Shown piece after piece: positions 16,352 through 24,929 of a stretch of DNA of 64,000 nucleotides. A program made the position numbers and the translations under genes. The first letter of the stretch is position 1, and each line of letters begins with the position of its first letter. The notes beneath the pieces are model-generated. The model searched no databases. It was not told the DNA's origin and was given only the letters and a program-made list of their open reading frames with translations. The stretch spans positions 175,329 to 239,328 of the forward strand of contig NZ_DKIH01000011.1 of NCBI RefSeq assembly GCF_002454115.1, read 5' to 3'. The stretch comes from Sphingopyxis sp. UBA6723 (lineage in GTDB: Bacteria > Pseudomonadota > Alphaproteobacteria > Sphingomonadales > Sphingomonadaceae).

Positions 16352-18418
16352 ATGGATCGCGGCAAGGACGTTTTTGTGACAGCGCTTTGGCGCTCGGTGC
16401 TCGCGCTGCTTGCGTTCGCCGTGCTCGCGCTCGGCCCCGCCAAGGCGCAATCGACGCATATCCAGCCGAAGCTGGTCGCCGAATCCACCGTGCCCGCGCC
16501 CGGCGGGACTACGACGCTGGCGCTCACCATGACCCCCGACGCGGGCTGGCACGGTTACTGGATCAATGGTGGCGATGCCGGGTTCGGGCTATCGGTCGAA
16601 TGGAATTTGCCCGAGGGGGTCACCGTGGCGCCCTTCCGCTATCCGGTGCCCGAGCCCTTGATCCTGTTCGGCATGATGAACCATGTGTACGAGCATCCCT
16701 ATGCGCTGCTCGCCGATGTGGACGTGGACGAAAGTGTCGCGCAGGGGAGCGACCTGACCCTGTCGGGGGTCGCCAATTGGCTGGCCTGCACCGACAAGGT
16801 TTGCGTGCCCGAACGCGCCGTTGTTTCCGTTGCGCTGAAAGCGGGCGACGGCGCCGTTGCGGCCGCGACGCGTGGCCGCTTCGACGGCTGGCGCGCGTTG
16901 TTGCCGCAGCCGCTCGATCGCAGCGGAACGTGGGAGCGGCGCGGCGATACCGTGCGTTTCGCCATCCCCCTGCCCGCCGGATCGGCGCTCGATGCGCCGT
17001 ATCTGTTCGCGCAGACGCAAAATCTGGTCGATTACGCCGCGCCGCAAACTTTCAGCCGCAACGGCGATTTCATCATCGTCGAGACGCGCGCAAAGGGAGA
17101 GGCGAGCGGGCCGGTCGCGGCGCTGCTCAAGCTCGGCGAAGGACGCGGGCTTTCGGTACAGTTCGAACCGGGCGCGGTCCCCGCCGCGGGCGAGGCGATT
17201 GCAGGCCCGACGGACGCGATCGACTTGGGGCTGTTCTGGACCGCGCTCGGCGGCGCGATCCTCGGCGGGCTGACCCTGAACCTGATGCCCTGCGTCTTCC
17301 CGATCCTCAGCCTCAAGGCGCTGAGCCTCGCGCGCTCGGGCGGCGACGCACGGTCGGCGAGGATCGAGGCGCTCGCTTACACCGCAGGCGCGATCGTCAC
17401 CGCGCTGCTGCTCGGCGCCGCGCTGCTCGCGCTGCGCGCGGCGGGCGAGCAGGTCGGCTGGGCGTTCCAGTTGCAGCATCCGGTCAGCGTGCTGGCGCTG
17501 CTGATCCTTGCGCTCGCGATCACGCTCAACCTGCTGGGTGCTTATGAGCTGCCGTCGTTCGGCGGCGGACAGGCGCTGGCGGGCAAGGAGGGCGCAGCGG
17601 GCGGTTTCTGGACCGGCGCGCTTGCCGCCTTTGTCGCGACGCCGTGCAGCGGGCCGCTGCTCGGCGCGGCGCTCGGGGCGACGCTCGTGCTGCCCACATG
17701 GGCGGCCCTGCCGATCTTTGGCGGCCTTGGACTCGGCCTTGCCCTGCCCTTTCTCGCGGTCGGGTTTGTCCCGGCGCTGCGCAACCGCTTGCCCAAGCCG
17801 GGGCCATGGATGGCCAAGTTCCGCAAGTGGATGGCGCTGCCGATGGGGCTGACCGCGCTCGCGCTCGGCTGGCTGCTGTGGCGGCAACTCGGCAGCGGGT
17901 CGCAGCTGATCTGGCCGATTGTCGCGGTCGCGATGGCGCTGGTGCTGCTCACCCACTATGGCGCGATGCAGCGCGGCGACCGGCGGTCTTGGCTGCTGAT
18001 CGCGGCAGGGCTGCTTTTCGTTGTTGGTTTGGGTGGAACGGTAACGGATGTTGCCGACGCGGAGCGAACAGCCGCAGCGAACGGATCGACCTTCTCGCCC
18101 GATGCGCTCGCCAAGGCGCGCGCCACCGGCAAACCGGTGTTCGTCTATTTCACCGCCGACTGGTGCCTGTCGTGCAAGGCGAACGAGGCGGGGGCGATCA
18201 ACCGCGAGGCGGTGCAGGAAGCATTTGGAAAGGCTGGCGTCGTCACGCTGGTCGGCGACTGGACCAATGGCGATCCGGTCATCACGCGCACGCTGACCGA
18301 GCATGGTCGCAACAGTGTGCCGCTGTATCTGTGGTACGCGCCCGGTACGGCCAAGCCCGAGATCCTGCCACAGATACTGACGCCGGGGATGCTAACCGAC
18401 AAGGTTGAGGCGAAGTGA
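16352..18418 (+). CDS. dsbD: thiol:disulfide interchange protein, DsbD/ScsB family
   Basis: A 688-residue inner-membrane protein. A signal peptide is followed by an ScsB-like periplasmic N-terminal domain (GWHGYWINGGDAG) with the cysteine pair in ACTDKVC. The eight-helix transmembrane core carries redox cysteines in NLMPCVFPILSLKAL and ATPCSGPLLGAALG. A C-terminal thioredoxin domain has YFTADWCLSCK. All three cysteine pairs needed to relay electrons from cytoplasmic thioredoxin to periplasmic partners are present. The ATG at 16352 is chosen; a GTG eight codons later would give an equally good signal peptide. Confidence 0.9.
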   Translation: MDRGKDVFVTALWRSVLALLAFAVLALGPAKAQSTHIQPKLVAESTVPAPGGTTTLALTMTPDAGWHGYWINGGDAGFGLSVEWNLPEGVTVAPFRYPVPEPLILFGMMNHVYEHPYALLADVDVDESVAQGSDLTLSGVANWLACTDKVCVPERAVVSVALKAGDGAVAAATRGRFDGWRALLPQPLDRSGTWERRGDTVRFAIPLPAGSALDAPYLFAQTQNLVDYAAPQTFSRNGDFIIVETRAKGEASGPVAALLKLGEGRGLSVQFEPGAVPAAGEAIAGPTDAIDLGLFWTALGGAILGGLTLNLMPCVFPILSLKALSLARSGGDARSARIEALAYTAGAIVTALLLGAALLALRAAGEQVGWAFQLQHPVSVLALLILALAITLNLLGAYELPSFGGGQALAGKEGAAGGFWTGALAAFVATPCSGPLLGAALGATLVLPTWAALPIFGGLGLGLALPFLAVGFVPALRNRLPKPGPWMAKFRKWMALPMGLTALALGWLLWRQLGSGSQLIWPIVAVAMALVLLTHYGAMQRGDRRSWLLIAAGLLFVVGLGGTVTDVADAERTAAANGSTFSPDALAKARATGKPVFVYFTADWCLSCKANEAGAINREAVQEAFGKAGVVTLVGDWTNGDPVITRTLTEHGRNSVPLYLWYAPGTAKPEILPQILTPGMLTDKVEAK

Positions 18419-18430
18419 TCGCCCTTGGTC

Positions 18431-18521
18431 GTCATTGCGAGCGAAGCGAAGCAATCTCCAGCTATCGGCCTCTGCCGACGATAGCTGGAGATTGCCGCGT
18501 CGCTTCGCTCCTCGCAATGAC
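18431..18521. repeat. intergenic palindromic repeat, family B (GTCATTGCGAGC arms), copy 1
   Basis: Arms GTCATTGCGAGCGAAGCGA and its complement enclose an inner hairpin (CTCCAGCTATCG paired with CGATAGCTGGAG). A relative occurs at 56769-56843. It could fold into a long RNA hairpin between dsbD and tlyA. Confidence 0.85.
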
Positions 18522-18533
18522 GGGATTGGACTG

Positions 18534-19274
18534 ATGGCCAAGGTCCGCGCCGATCAGTTGCTCGTCGATCGCGGCCTCGCCGAAAGTCGGACGCGCGCGC
18601 AGGCGCTGATTCTGGCGGGGCTCGCCTTCGTCGGCGACCGCAAGATCGACAAGGCCGGGCAACAGGTCGCCGAGGATGCCGAGATCAGCGTCAAGGGCCG
18701 CGACCATCCGTGGGTGTCGCGCGGCGGCATCAAGCTTGACCATGCGCTGACCCATCTCGGCTGGGACGTGACGGACGCGGTCGCGATCGACGTCGGGTCG
18801 TCGACCGGGGGGTTCACCGACGTGTTGCTGAGCCGCGGCGCAGCGCGCGTCTATGCCGTCGATTCGGGGACCAACCAGCTGGCGTGGAAGCTGCGCCAGG
18901 ACGAGCGCGTGATCGTCCACGAACAGACGAGCGCGCGCATCCTGACGCCTGCGCACATCCCCGAACCGATCGACCTGATCGTCTGCGACGCGAGCTTCAT
19001 TGCGCTGTCGAAGGTGCTGCCGGTGCCGATGAGCTTTACCAAAGACGATGCCCGCCTCGTCGCACTGATCAAGCCGCAGTTCGAGGCCGAACGGCACGAG
19101 GTCGGCAAGAAGGGCGTCGTACGCGATGCCGCGGTCCACGCGCGGGTTTGTGCGGCGGTGCGTGATTGGCTGGAACAGAATGGCTGGACGGTCGTTGAAA
19201 CGGTCGAAAGCCCGATCACCGGGCCGGAGGGTAATGTCGAATTTCTGATCGCCGCGGTCAAAGCTGCCGCTTGA
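18534..19274 (+). CDS. tlyA: TlyA family rRNA (cytidine-2'-O)-methyltransferase
   Basis: A 246-residue protein with an N-terminal S4 RNA-binding domain (residues 3-65, RADQLLVDRGLAESRTRAQA) and a Rossmann methyltransferase domain with the SAM motif IDVGSSTGGFTD and the catalytic lysine in LIKPQFEAER. TlyA 2'-O-methylates C1409 of 16S and, in some species, C1920 of 23S rRNA, and confers capreomycin sensitivity. The start MAKVRADQLL fits the family; upstream in-frame codons belong to the palindromic repeat. Confidence 0.93.
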   Translation: MAKVRADQLLVDRGLAESRTRAQALILAGLAFVGDRKIDKAGQQVAEDAEISVKGRDHPWVSRGGIKLDHALTHLGWDVTDAVAIDVGSSTGGFTDVLLSRGAARVYAVDSGTNQLAWKLRQDERVIVHEQTSARILTPAHIPEPIDLIVCDASFIALSKVLPVPMSFTKDDARLVALIKPQFEAERHEVGKKGVVRDAAVHARVCAAVRDWLEQNGWTVVETVESPITGPEGNVEFLIAAVKAAA

Positions 19275-19335
19275 CGCCAGCCCCGCCCGCCGCGACATCC
19301 TAGATCAGCCGATTCCCGCGCAAAGGACCATGTGC

Positions 19336-19887
19336 ATGACCGAGATCGCTACACCGGGCCAGCTTCGAATGTCGTATCTGCGCTGGGCGCTCGTCACCGT
19401 CCCCGCCATCGTCCTGATCGGCAGCCTGATGGGCGTGCTGTCGAACAGCGGCTATGGCAATCGCTGGTTCGCGTCGCTCGACCTGCCTGCGATCACCCCG
19501 CCCGGCTGGGTGTTTGGGGTCGTGTGGCCGATCCTTTACATCATGCTCGGCCTGGCGCTGGCGATGATCCTGCACGCGCGCGGGGCCAAGGGGCGCGGGC
19601 TGGCGCTGACTTTGTTCTTTGTCCAGTTGATCGCCAATTTCGCCTGGTCGCCGCTGTTTTTCGGCCAGTATCAGGTGACGAGCGCGCTTTACCTGATCAT
19701 CTTCATCCTGATGATGACGATCGCGACCACCTTTGCCTTTGCCCCGATCCGCAAGGCGGCGGCGTGGCTGCTGGTGCCTTATATGGTCTGGCTCAGCTTT
19801 GCGGCGATCCTGAATTTTCAGATCGACCAGCGCAATCCCGATGCCGAAACCCTTGTCCCCACCGCCGCCAGCACCCAGATAGGATGA
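19336..19887 (+). CDS. tspO: TspO/MBR family membrane protein
   Basis: About 183 residues with five predicted transmembrane helices and the family motifs PPGWVFGVVWPILYIMLG and NFAWSPLFFGQ. TspO binds porphyrins and related tetrapyrroles and modulates stress or photosynthesis gene expression in alphaproteobacteria. The internal ATG at 19336 is preferred over 19330 because AAAGGA lies 8 bases before it. It stands between tlyA and ubiK on the same strand. Confidence 0.93.
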   Translation: MTEIATPGQLRMSYLRWALVTVPAIVLIGSLMGVLSNSGYGNRWFASLDLPAITPPGWVFGVVWPILYIMLGLALAMILHARGAKGRGLALTLFFVQLIANFAWSPLFFGQYQVTSALYLIIFILMMTIATTFAFAPIRKAAAWLLVPYMVWLSFAAILNFQIDQRNPDAETLVPTAASTQIG

Positions 19888-19924
19888 CGGCAAGGGACTG
19901 AACGTCCGACGAAGGAATTTGAAG

Positions 19925-20281
19925 ATGCAGAGCGAGAACCGCTTTTTCGACGATCTGGCCAAGATGGTGAACGGCGTTGCCGGAACCGTCGCCGGCGCCG
20001 GCCGCGAGGCCGAAGCCGCAATGCGCGAACGCGCCAAGGAATGGGTCGGCCGGATGGATTTCGTCAGCCGCGAAGAATTCGAGGCGGTGAAGCAGATGGC
20101 CGCAACCGCGCGCGCCGAGACCGAGGCGCTGAAGGCGCGGCTCGACAAGCTGGAAGGCGGAGCGAAGCCTGCGGCGGCGCCGAAGGCGGCTGCAAAGCCT
20201 GCGGCTGCACCGAAAGCTGCGGCGAAGCCTGTGGCTGCGCCTAAAGCCGCGGCAAATCCTAAAGCAGCGCCCAAGACATAG
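19925..20281 (+). CDS. ubiK: UbiK/BMFP family ubiquinone biosynthesis accessory factor
   Basis: A 118-residue protein starting MQSENRFFDDLAKMVNGVAG, the BMFP (YqiC) domain, with a helical coiled-coil around SREEFEAVKQMAATARAET. The C-terminal third is a low-complexity Lys/Ala/Pro tail of repeated PKAAAKP units, reminiscent of histone-like tails. UbiK is an accessory factor of the cytosolic ubiquinone complex and can promote membrane fusion in vitro. GAAGGA lies upstream of the chosen ATG. Whether the tail binds nucleic acid or membrane is unknown. Confidence 0.85.
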   Translation: MQSENRFFDDLAKMVNGVAGTVAGAGREAEAAMRERAKEWVGRMDFVSREEFEAVKQMAATARAETEALKARLDKLEGGAKPAAAPKAAAKPAAAPKAAAKPVAAPKAAANPKAAPKT

Positions 20282-20283
20282 TC

Positions 20284-20359
20284 GTCACCGCGGCGAAGGC
20301 CGGGGTCTCACCCTCGCGTCTTTCCGCACGGGCGAGATCCCGGCCTTCGCCGGGATGAC
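20284..20359. repeat. intergenic palindromic repeat, family C (GTCATCCCGGCGAAGG arms), copy 1
   Basis: Inverted arms of about 26 bp based on CGGCGAAGGCCGGG. The same family recurs at 45160-45235 and 59211-59286. It begins three bases after the ubiK stop and could act as its terminator. Confidence 0.85.
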
Positions 20360-20416
20360 GATTGGTGGCGGGCATCGCGACTCGCCACCCGATCGAACAG
20401 CCGCTAAAGCGCCCCC

Positions 20417-20923
20417 ATGAGCGAAGATATTTACGACGACGAAGACGGCCAGGACGCAGCCCCGATGGATATGCTGTCATCCTATTTCGCCGCGCACGAC
20501 TGGCCGCACGAAATGGTCGGCGAGGATGAAATCGTCGCGACCGCGCAGGGCAGCTGGACGACCTATGAGCTGCGCGCCGTGTGGCGCGCCGACGATGGCG
20601 TCATCCAGCTGCTCGCCTTTCCCGACATCCGCGTCGTCGAGGACAAGCGCGCCGTCGCGCATGAGGCGCTGGCACTGATCAACGAGCAATTGTGGCTGGG
20701 CCATTTCGAGCTGTGGTCGAACAGTGGCACGATATTGTTCCGGCACGGGATGCTGATCGGCGGCGACGCATCGCTGTCGCTCGACATGACCGAGACGCTG
20801 ATCGAAAGCGCGATCGACGAATGCGAGCGCTTTTACCCGGTGTTCCAGTTCGTGCTGTGGGGCGGCAAATCGCCCGCCGAGGCGCTGGCGGCATCGCTGA
20901 TCGAAACGCGGGGGGAGGCGTAA
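20417..20923 (+). CDS. YbjN domain-containing protein
   Basis: A 168-residue acidic protein with a YbjN (type III secretion chaperone-like) domain spanning residues 20-160; conserved segments are TTYELRAVWRADDGVIQLLAF and LWSNSGTILFRHG. YbjN in enterobacteria affects motility and stress tolerance; the alphaproteobacterial members have no defined role. The N-terminus is unusually acidic (MSEDIYDDEDGQD). It stands alone between two palindromic repeats. Confidence 0.82.
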   Translation: MSEDIYDDEDGQDAAPMDMLSSYFAAHDWPHEMVGEDEIVATAQGSWTTYELRAVWRADDGVIQLLAFPDIRVVEDKRAVAHEALALINEQLWLGHFELWSNSGTILFRHGMLIGGDASLSLDMTETLIESAIDECERFYPVFQFVLWGGKSPAEALAASLIETRGEA

Positions 20924-20936
20924 CCCCTACCCGAGA

Positions 20937-21019
20937 TCCGTTTGTGTCGAGCGAAGTCGAGACACGCTGACATCGTGTATGCCCTCGCGTGTCTCGACTT
21001 CGCTCGACACGAACGGGAT
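20937..21019. repeat. intergenic palindromic repeat, family F (GTGTCGAGCGAAGTCGAG arms), copy 1
   Basis: Nearly perfect arms of about 30 bp around a short centre. Related copies are at 36440-36520 and, more distantly, 39858-39945. Located between convergent genes, where it may terminate both. Confidence 0.85.
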
Positions 21020-21031
21020 TTCAGATCGGAC

Positions 21032-21985
21032 TTACCGCTTCTCGAACCGCGTCAGCCCCGCGCCTAGCTCGTTCGCCCCGATCGCCAGCGGCTCGCCGCT
21101 CCAGTCGGCAACAAACACCGACGTGCGACCGATGCCCGCGGGCAGGCTGGCGAGATTGCCGGTGATCGACAGGCCGCGCGATGGGTTCTTGCGCTCCTCG
21201 GCGGCGACCGCGATCAGCGCCGAATAATTTTCCTTGTCCTTGCCCTGCACGAACAGGTTGTTCGCGATCTGGCCGACCGATCCCGACGGCAGGTCGATCA
21301 TGTAATTCGTCGCCTTACCTTGGGTGTCGTCAAAGCTGTTGTCGTTGATATCGACCGCGATGGCCCGCGTTTTGAGATAATGGCCGCCGCTGCCCTTTTC
21401 GAAGCGAGTCCGCGTCACGACGACCTTGCCGTAGATGCCGGTGTAAACACTGTGCGCGCAGCTGAGGCCGCGGTCGCAGCGACCGAGGCGCGAGAAGGTC
21501 GAGCGGTCGATGGTCAGCGTGGCTTCGGGATCGTCGGCGGTCAAAATGCCCTGCTCGCTGTTGCGGAACATCGCGTTCACGATGTCGAGGTTACTCGTTT
21601 CCAGCCGGACGCCCGCGCCATTGCCGTCGGGGACGCGCATGTTCTGGAACACCAGCCCGTCGATCCGCGCGCCCGCGCCGCGCAGGACCAGCGCGGCCTT
21701 GCCTTCGCAGGCGACGCCATCAAAAATTGCCCGGCCGGGTTCGGCAGCGACAAACGCAATGCGGCCCGCCGTCTGTACGGCGCAGTCGCGGTGATAGCCG
21801 GGGGCGATGCGGATCGTCCCCTCGCCGTCGCCGATGGCATCGACCGCTTCCTGGAGCCGACTGAACCCGCGGCCATCGACGCTGTACGGCGCGCCGCCGG
21901 TCTGCGCGGGGAGCGGCGCCGGGGCGAGAAGGAGCGGCAGGGCGAGCAGCGGCAGCAGGGGCCGACGGAAGAATGACTTGAGCAT
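21032..21985 (-). CDS. secreted right-handed parallel beta-helix protein
   Basis: A 317-residue exported protein. The signal peptide (MLKSFFRRPLLPLLALPLLL) precedes APLPAQTG. The mature part has the repeating short beta-strand pattern of pectate-lyase-like helices, for example GLVFQNMRV and LDIVNAMFRNSEQGI. The family includes polysaccharide lyases and structural repeats, but no complete catalytic site could be identified. One Cys-rich loop (GRCDRGLSCAHS) may form disulfides. The start at 21985 is chosen for the signal peptide; the longer ORF adds a basic stretch without homology features. Confidence 0.75.
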   Translation of the reverse strand: MLKSFFRRPLLPLLALPLLLAPAPLPAQTGGAPYSVDGRGFSRLQEAVDAIGDGEGTIRIAPGYHRDCAVQTAGRIAFVAAEPGRAIFDGVACEGKAALVLRGAGARIDGLVFQNMRVPDGNGAGVRLETSNLDIVNAMFRNSEQGILTADDPEATLTIDRSTFSRLGRCDRGLSCAHSVYTGIYGKVVVTRTRFEKGSGGHYLKTRAIAVDINDNSFDDTQGKATNYMIDLPSGSVGQIANNLFVQGKDKENYSALIAVAAEERKNPSRGLSITGNLASLPAGIGRTSVFVADWSGEPLAIGANELGAGLTRFEKR

Positions 21986-22089
21986 GGGCGGGCCATAGCG
22001 GCTTTTACGGCGACAGTCGTTGGCGAAGCTGGTTAATCCTTGGCGTGTCCTGTTGTCGGACAGCCTAATATCCAATCGTTACACTGGGG

Positions 22090-22172
22090 CGTCCCTGCGA
22101 AGGCGGGGACCCATCACCTGCCGGTTCGAGATGGTCCCGACCGGAGATGGGCCCCTGCCTTCGCAGGGGCAC
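22090..22172. repeat. intergenic palindromic repeat, family D (GTCCCTGCGAAGGCGGGG arms), copy 1
   Basis: Inverted arms with GCGAAGGC cores; copies at 31074-31177 and 50418-50503, and a looser relative at 51386-51472. Lies downstream of metH on the minus strand and may form its terminator. Confidence 0.8.
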
Positions 22173-22187
22173 GCGAGTTTCAACCGC

Positions 22188-24812
22188 TCAATCCAAATTG
22201 GGCCGCAGCCAGCGCGTCGCGGTTTCCAGATCGACGCCGCGGCGGCGCGCATAATCTTCCAGCTGGTCGCTGCCGATCCGCGCGACCCCAAAATACTGGC
22301 TTTCGGGATGGCCGAAATAGAAGCCGCTGACCGCCGCGGTCGGCAGCATGGCAAAATTTTCGGTCAGCACCAGCCCGGCATTTTCGCCCGCGGCGAGCAA
22401 CTCGAACAGGATCGGCTTCAGGCTGTGATCGGGACAGGCTGGATAACCGGGCGCCGGGCGGATGCCGCGATATTCTTCCTTGATCAGCGCCTCGTTGGTC
22501 AGCTGTTCGCCGGGGGCGTAGCCCCACAGGGTGGTGCGGACATGCTGGTGCAACCGCTCGGCGAACGCCTCGGCAAACCGATCCGCCAGGGCTTTCAACA
22601 GGATGTCGGAATAATCATCCTTGTCGGCGCGGAAGCGTTCGGAAAACGGCTCGATGCCATGGATTCCGACCGCGAAGCCGCCGATCCAGTCGCCCGCCGG
22701 ATCGATGAAATCGGCGAGGCACATATTGGCGCGATCGCGGCTTTTCTTGACCTGCTGGCGCAGGAAGGGGAGCGTCACATGGCGCTCTTCTTCGACCAGA
22801 TGGATCGTCACATCGTCGCCGTCGCGCGCGCAGGGCCAGAAGGCGCAGACGCCGCGCGCGGTCAGCCATTTTTCGGCAATCAGCTGATCGAGCATCGCGT
22901 CGGCATCGGCCTTCAGCGCGCGTGCGGTCTCGCCGACCACCTCGTCGTCCATGATCGACGGCCAGGTGCCGTGCAATTCCCACGCGCGAAAGAACGGCGT
23001 CCAGTCGATGCAGTCGCGCAGATCGTCGAGCGACCAGTCGTCGAAACGGTGTAGCCCGGGCTGGAGCGGCGGCGCGGGTTTGTCGCTGAGATAGGCGTCG
23101 TAATAATTGGCGCGCGCTTCTTCGATCGTGTGGAGGACGCTCTGTCCCTTGCCCGCGCGCACATCGCGGATATGGCCATAGTCGTCCTTGTAACCCTGCA
23201 CATAGGCGTCGCGCCCGGTGTCGCTGACCAGCGCGGTCGCCACCCCGACCGCGCGGCTGGCGTCGAGGACGTGAAGCACCGGCCCCTGATAGGCAGGATC
23301 GATGCGCAGCGCCGTATGCACCTTCGAGGTCGTCGCGCCGCCGATCAGCAGCGGCATCGTCATCCCGGCGCGCTGCATTTCCTCGGCGACCGTCACCATC
23401 TCGTCGAGCGAGGGGGTGATCAGTCCCGACAGACCGATCATGTCGGCGTCATTTTCGTTCGCCGCCTCCAGGATTTTCGACCATGGCACCATCACGCCGA
23501 GGTCGACGATCTCGAAGCCGTTACATTGCAGCACAACGCCGACGATATTCTTGCCGATATCGTGGACGTCGCCCTTGACGGTGGCCATGATGACCTTGCC
23601 CTTGCCCTTCGCGCCCGGCTCTTTGGCGGCTTCGATGAACGGCAGCAGATGCGCGACGGCCTTTTTCATCACGCGCGCCGATTTTACGACTTGGGGAAGG
23701 AACATCTTGCCCGATCCGAACAGGTCGCCGACGACGTTCATGCCGTCCATCAGCGGGCCTTCGATCACCTCGATCGGGCGCGGCATCAGTTGGCGCATTT
23801 CTTCGGTGTCTTCGACGACATAGGCGTCGATGCCTTTGACCAGCGCATGTTCGAGCCGCTTGGCGACGGGCCAGCCGCGCCATTCCTCGGCGGCCTTTTC
23901 CTGCGCGGGATTGCTGCCCTTATAGCGTTCGGCGAGCGCGATCAGCCGTTCGGTCGGGCTTTCGGCCTCGCCGTCCTTCTTGCGGTTGAGCACGACATCT
24001 TCGCACGCCTCGCGCAGTTCGGGGTCGATCGTGTCGTACACGTCGAGCTGCCCCGCGTTGACGATCGCCATGTCGAGCCCGGCGGGGATCGCATGATAGA
24101 GGAAGACGCTGTGCATCGCGCGGCGCACCGTCTCGTTACCGCGAAAGCCAAACGACAGGTTCGACAGCCCGCCCGAAAAATGGACATGCGGACAGCGGAC
24201 GCGGATGACCTTGACCGCTTCGATGAAATCCACCGCATAATTGTCATGTTCTTCGAGGCCGGTGGCGACCGCGAAGACATTGGGATCGAAGATGATGTCC
24301 TCGGGCGGGAAGCCAATCGTCGTCAGCAGCTTGTAGGCGCGCTCGCAAATTTCGATCTTGCGCTCCATCGTGTCGGCCTGCCCGACCTCGTCGAACGCCA
24401 TCACAACGACCGCGGCTCCATAGGCCATGCATTTGCGGGCATGTTCGAGGAAGGGCTCTTCGCCCTCCTTCATGCTGATCGAGTTGACAATCGGCTTGCC
24501 GGGGACGCATTTGAGGCCCGCCTCGATCACCGACCATTTCGAGCTGTCGATCATCACCGGCACGCGCGCAATGTCGGGTTCGGCGGCGATGAGCTTCAAG
24601 AAAGTCGTCATCGCATATTCGGCGTCGAGCAGGCCTTCGTCCATGTTGACGTCGATGATCTGGGCGCCGTTCTCCACCTGCTGCCGCGCGACTTCGACCG
24701 CCGCGGCATAATCGTCGGCGAGGATGAGCTTTTTGAACGCCGCCGATCCGGTGACGTTGGTGCGCTCGCCGATGTTGACGAAATTGGTGGCGGAGGATGT
24801 GGTCTCGGTCAT
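22188..24812 (-). CDS. metH: methionine synthase MetH, pterin/cobalamin/reactivation half
   Basis: An 874-residue protein holding three of the four MetH modules. The methyltetrahydrofolate (pterin-binding) domain starts TNFVNIGERTNVTGS. The cobalamin domain has the cap and VKGDVHDIGKNIVG with the Co-ligating histidine. The C-terminal AdoMet reactivation domain has RPAPGYPACPDHS. The homocysteine-binding module is encoded by the next gene upstream, so MetH is split in two polypeptides. Together they transfer the methyl group of 5-methyl-THF to homocysteine through cob(I)alamin. A palindromic repeat of 97 bp separates the two halves. Confidence 0.95.
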   Translation of the reverse strand: MTETTSSATNFVNIGERTNVTGSAAFKKLILADDYAAAVEVARQQVENGAQIIDVNMDEGLLDAEYAMTTFLKLIAAEPDIARVPVMIDSSKWSVIEAGLKCVPGKPIVNSISMKEGEEPFLEHARKCMAYGAAVVVMAFDEVGQADTMERKIEICERAYKLLTTIGFPPEDIIFDPNVFAVATGLEEHDNYAVDFIEAVKVIRVRCPHVHFSGGLSNLSFGFRGNETVRRAMHSVFLYHAIPAGLDMAIVNAGQLDVYDTIDPELREACEDVVLNRKKDGEAESPTERLIALAERYKGSNPAQEKAAEEWRGWPVAKRLEHALVKGIDAYVVEDTEEMRQLMPRPIEVIEGPLMDGMNVVGDLFGSGKMFLPQVVKSARVMKKAVAHLLPFIEAAKEPGAKGKGKVIMATVKGDVHDIGKNIVGVVLQCNGFEIVDLGVMVPWSKILEAANENDADMIGLSGLITPSLDEMVTVAEEMQRAGMTMPLLIGGATTSKVHTALRIDPAYQGPVLHVLDASRAVGVATALVSDTGRDAYVQGYKDDYGHIRDVRAGKGQSVLHTIEEARANYYDAYLSDKPAPPLQPGLHRFDDWSLDDLRDCIDWTPFFRAWELHGTWPSIMDDEVVGETARALKADADAMLDQLIAEKWLTARGVCAFWPCARDGDDVTIHLVEEERHVTLPFLRQQVKKSRDRANMCLADFIDPAGDWIGGFAVGIHGIEPFSERFRADKDDYSDILLKALADRFAEAFAERLHQHVRTTLWGYAPGEQLTNEALIKEEYRGIRPAPGYPACPDHSLKPILFELLAAGENAGLVLTENFAMLPTAAVSGFYFGHPESQYFGVARIGSDQLEDYARRRGVDLETATRWLRPNLD

Positions 24813-24825
24813 TTCATGCTTTCAA

Positions 24826-24922
24826 GCCCCTCCCCTTCAGGGGAGGGGTTGGGGTGGGGGTCATCGGGTTAGCGCAAGGCCGCGAGACCCCACCCCCGGC
24901 CCCTCCCCTGAAGGGGAGGGGT
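24826..24922. repeat. intergenic palindromic repeat, family E (CCCCTCCCCTTCAGGGGAGG), copy 1
   Basis: Two long inverted arms around a centre containing GCGCAAGGCCG. A diverged copy with the same centre is at 35337-35470. It lies inside the met operon, between the two metH halves, where it could form a hairpin that affects downstream expression or mRNA stability. Confidence 0.85.
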
Positions 24923-24929
24923 GAAATTA

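Noticed and set aside
16352..16380. EcfG promoter at GGAAC near the dsbD start
   Set aside because: The next CGTT is 21 bp away, outside the 16-17 bp spacing, and the site overlaps the start codon region.
16589..18304. 571-codon minus-strand ORF opposite dsbD
   Set aside because: Low-complexity Arg/Gln-rich frame with no motif; DsbD on the plus strand has all redox cysteines.
23130..24872. 580-codon plus-strand ORF opposite metH
   Set aside because: Antisense shadow of the conserved MetH domains.
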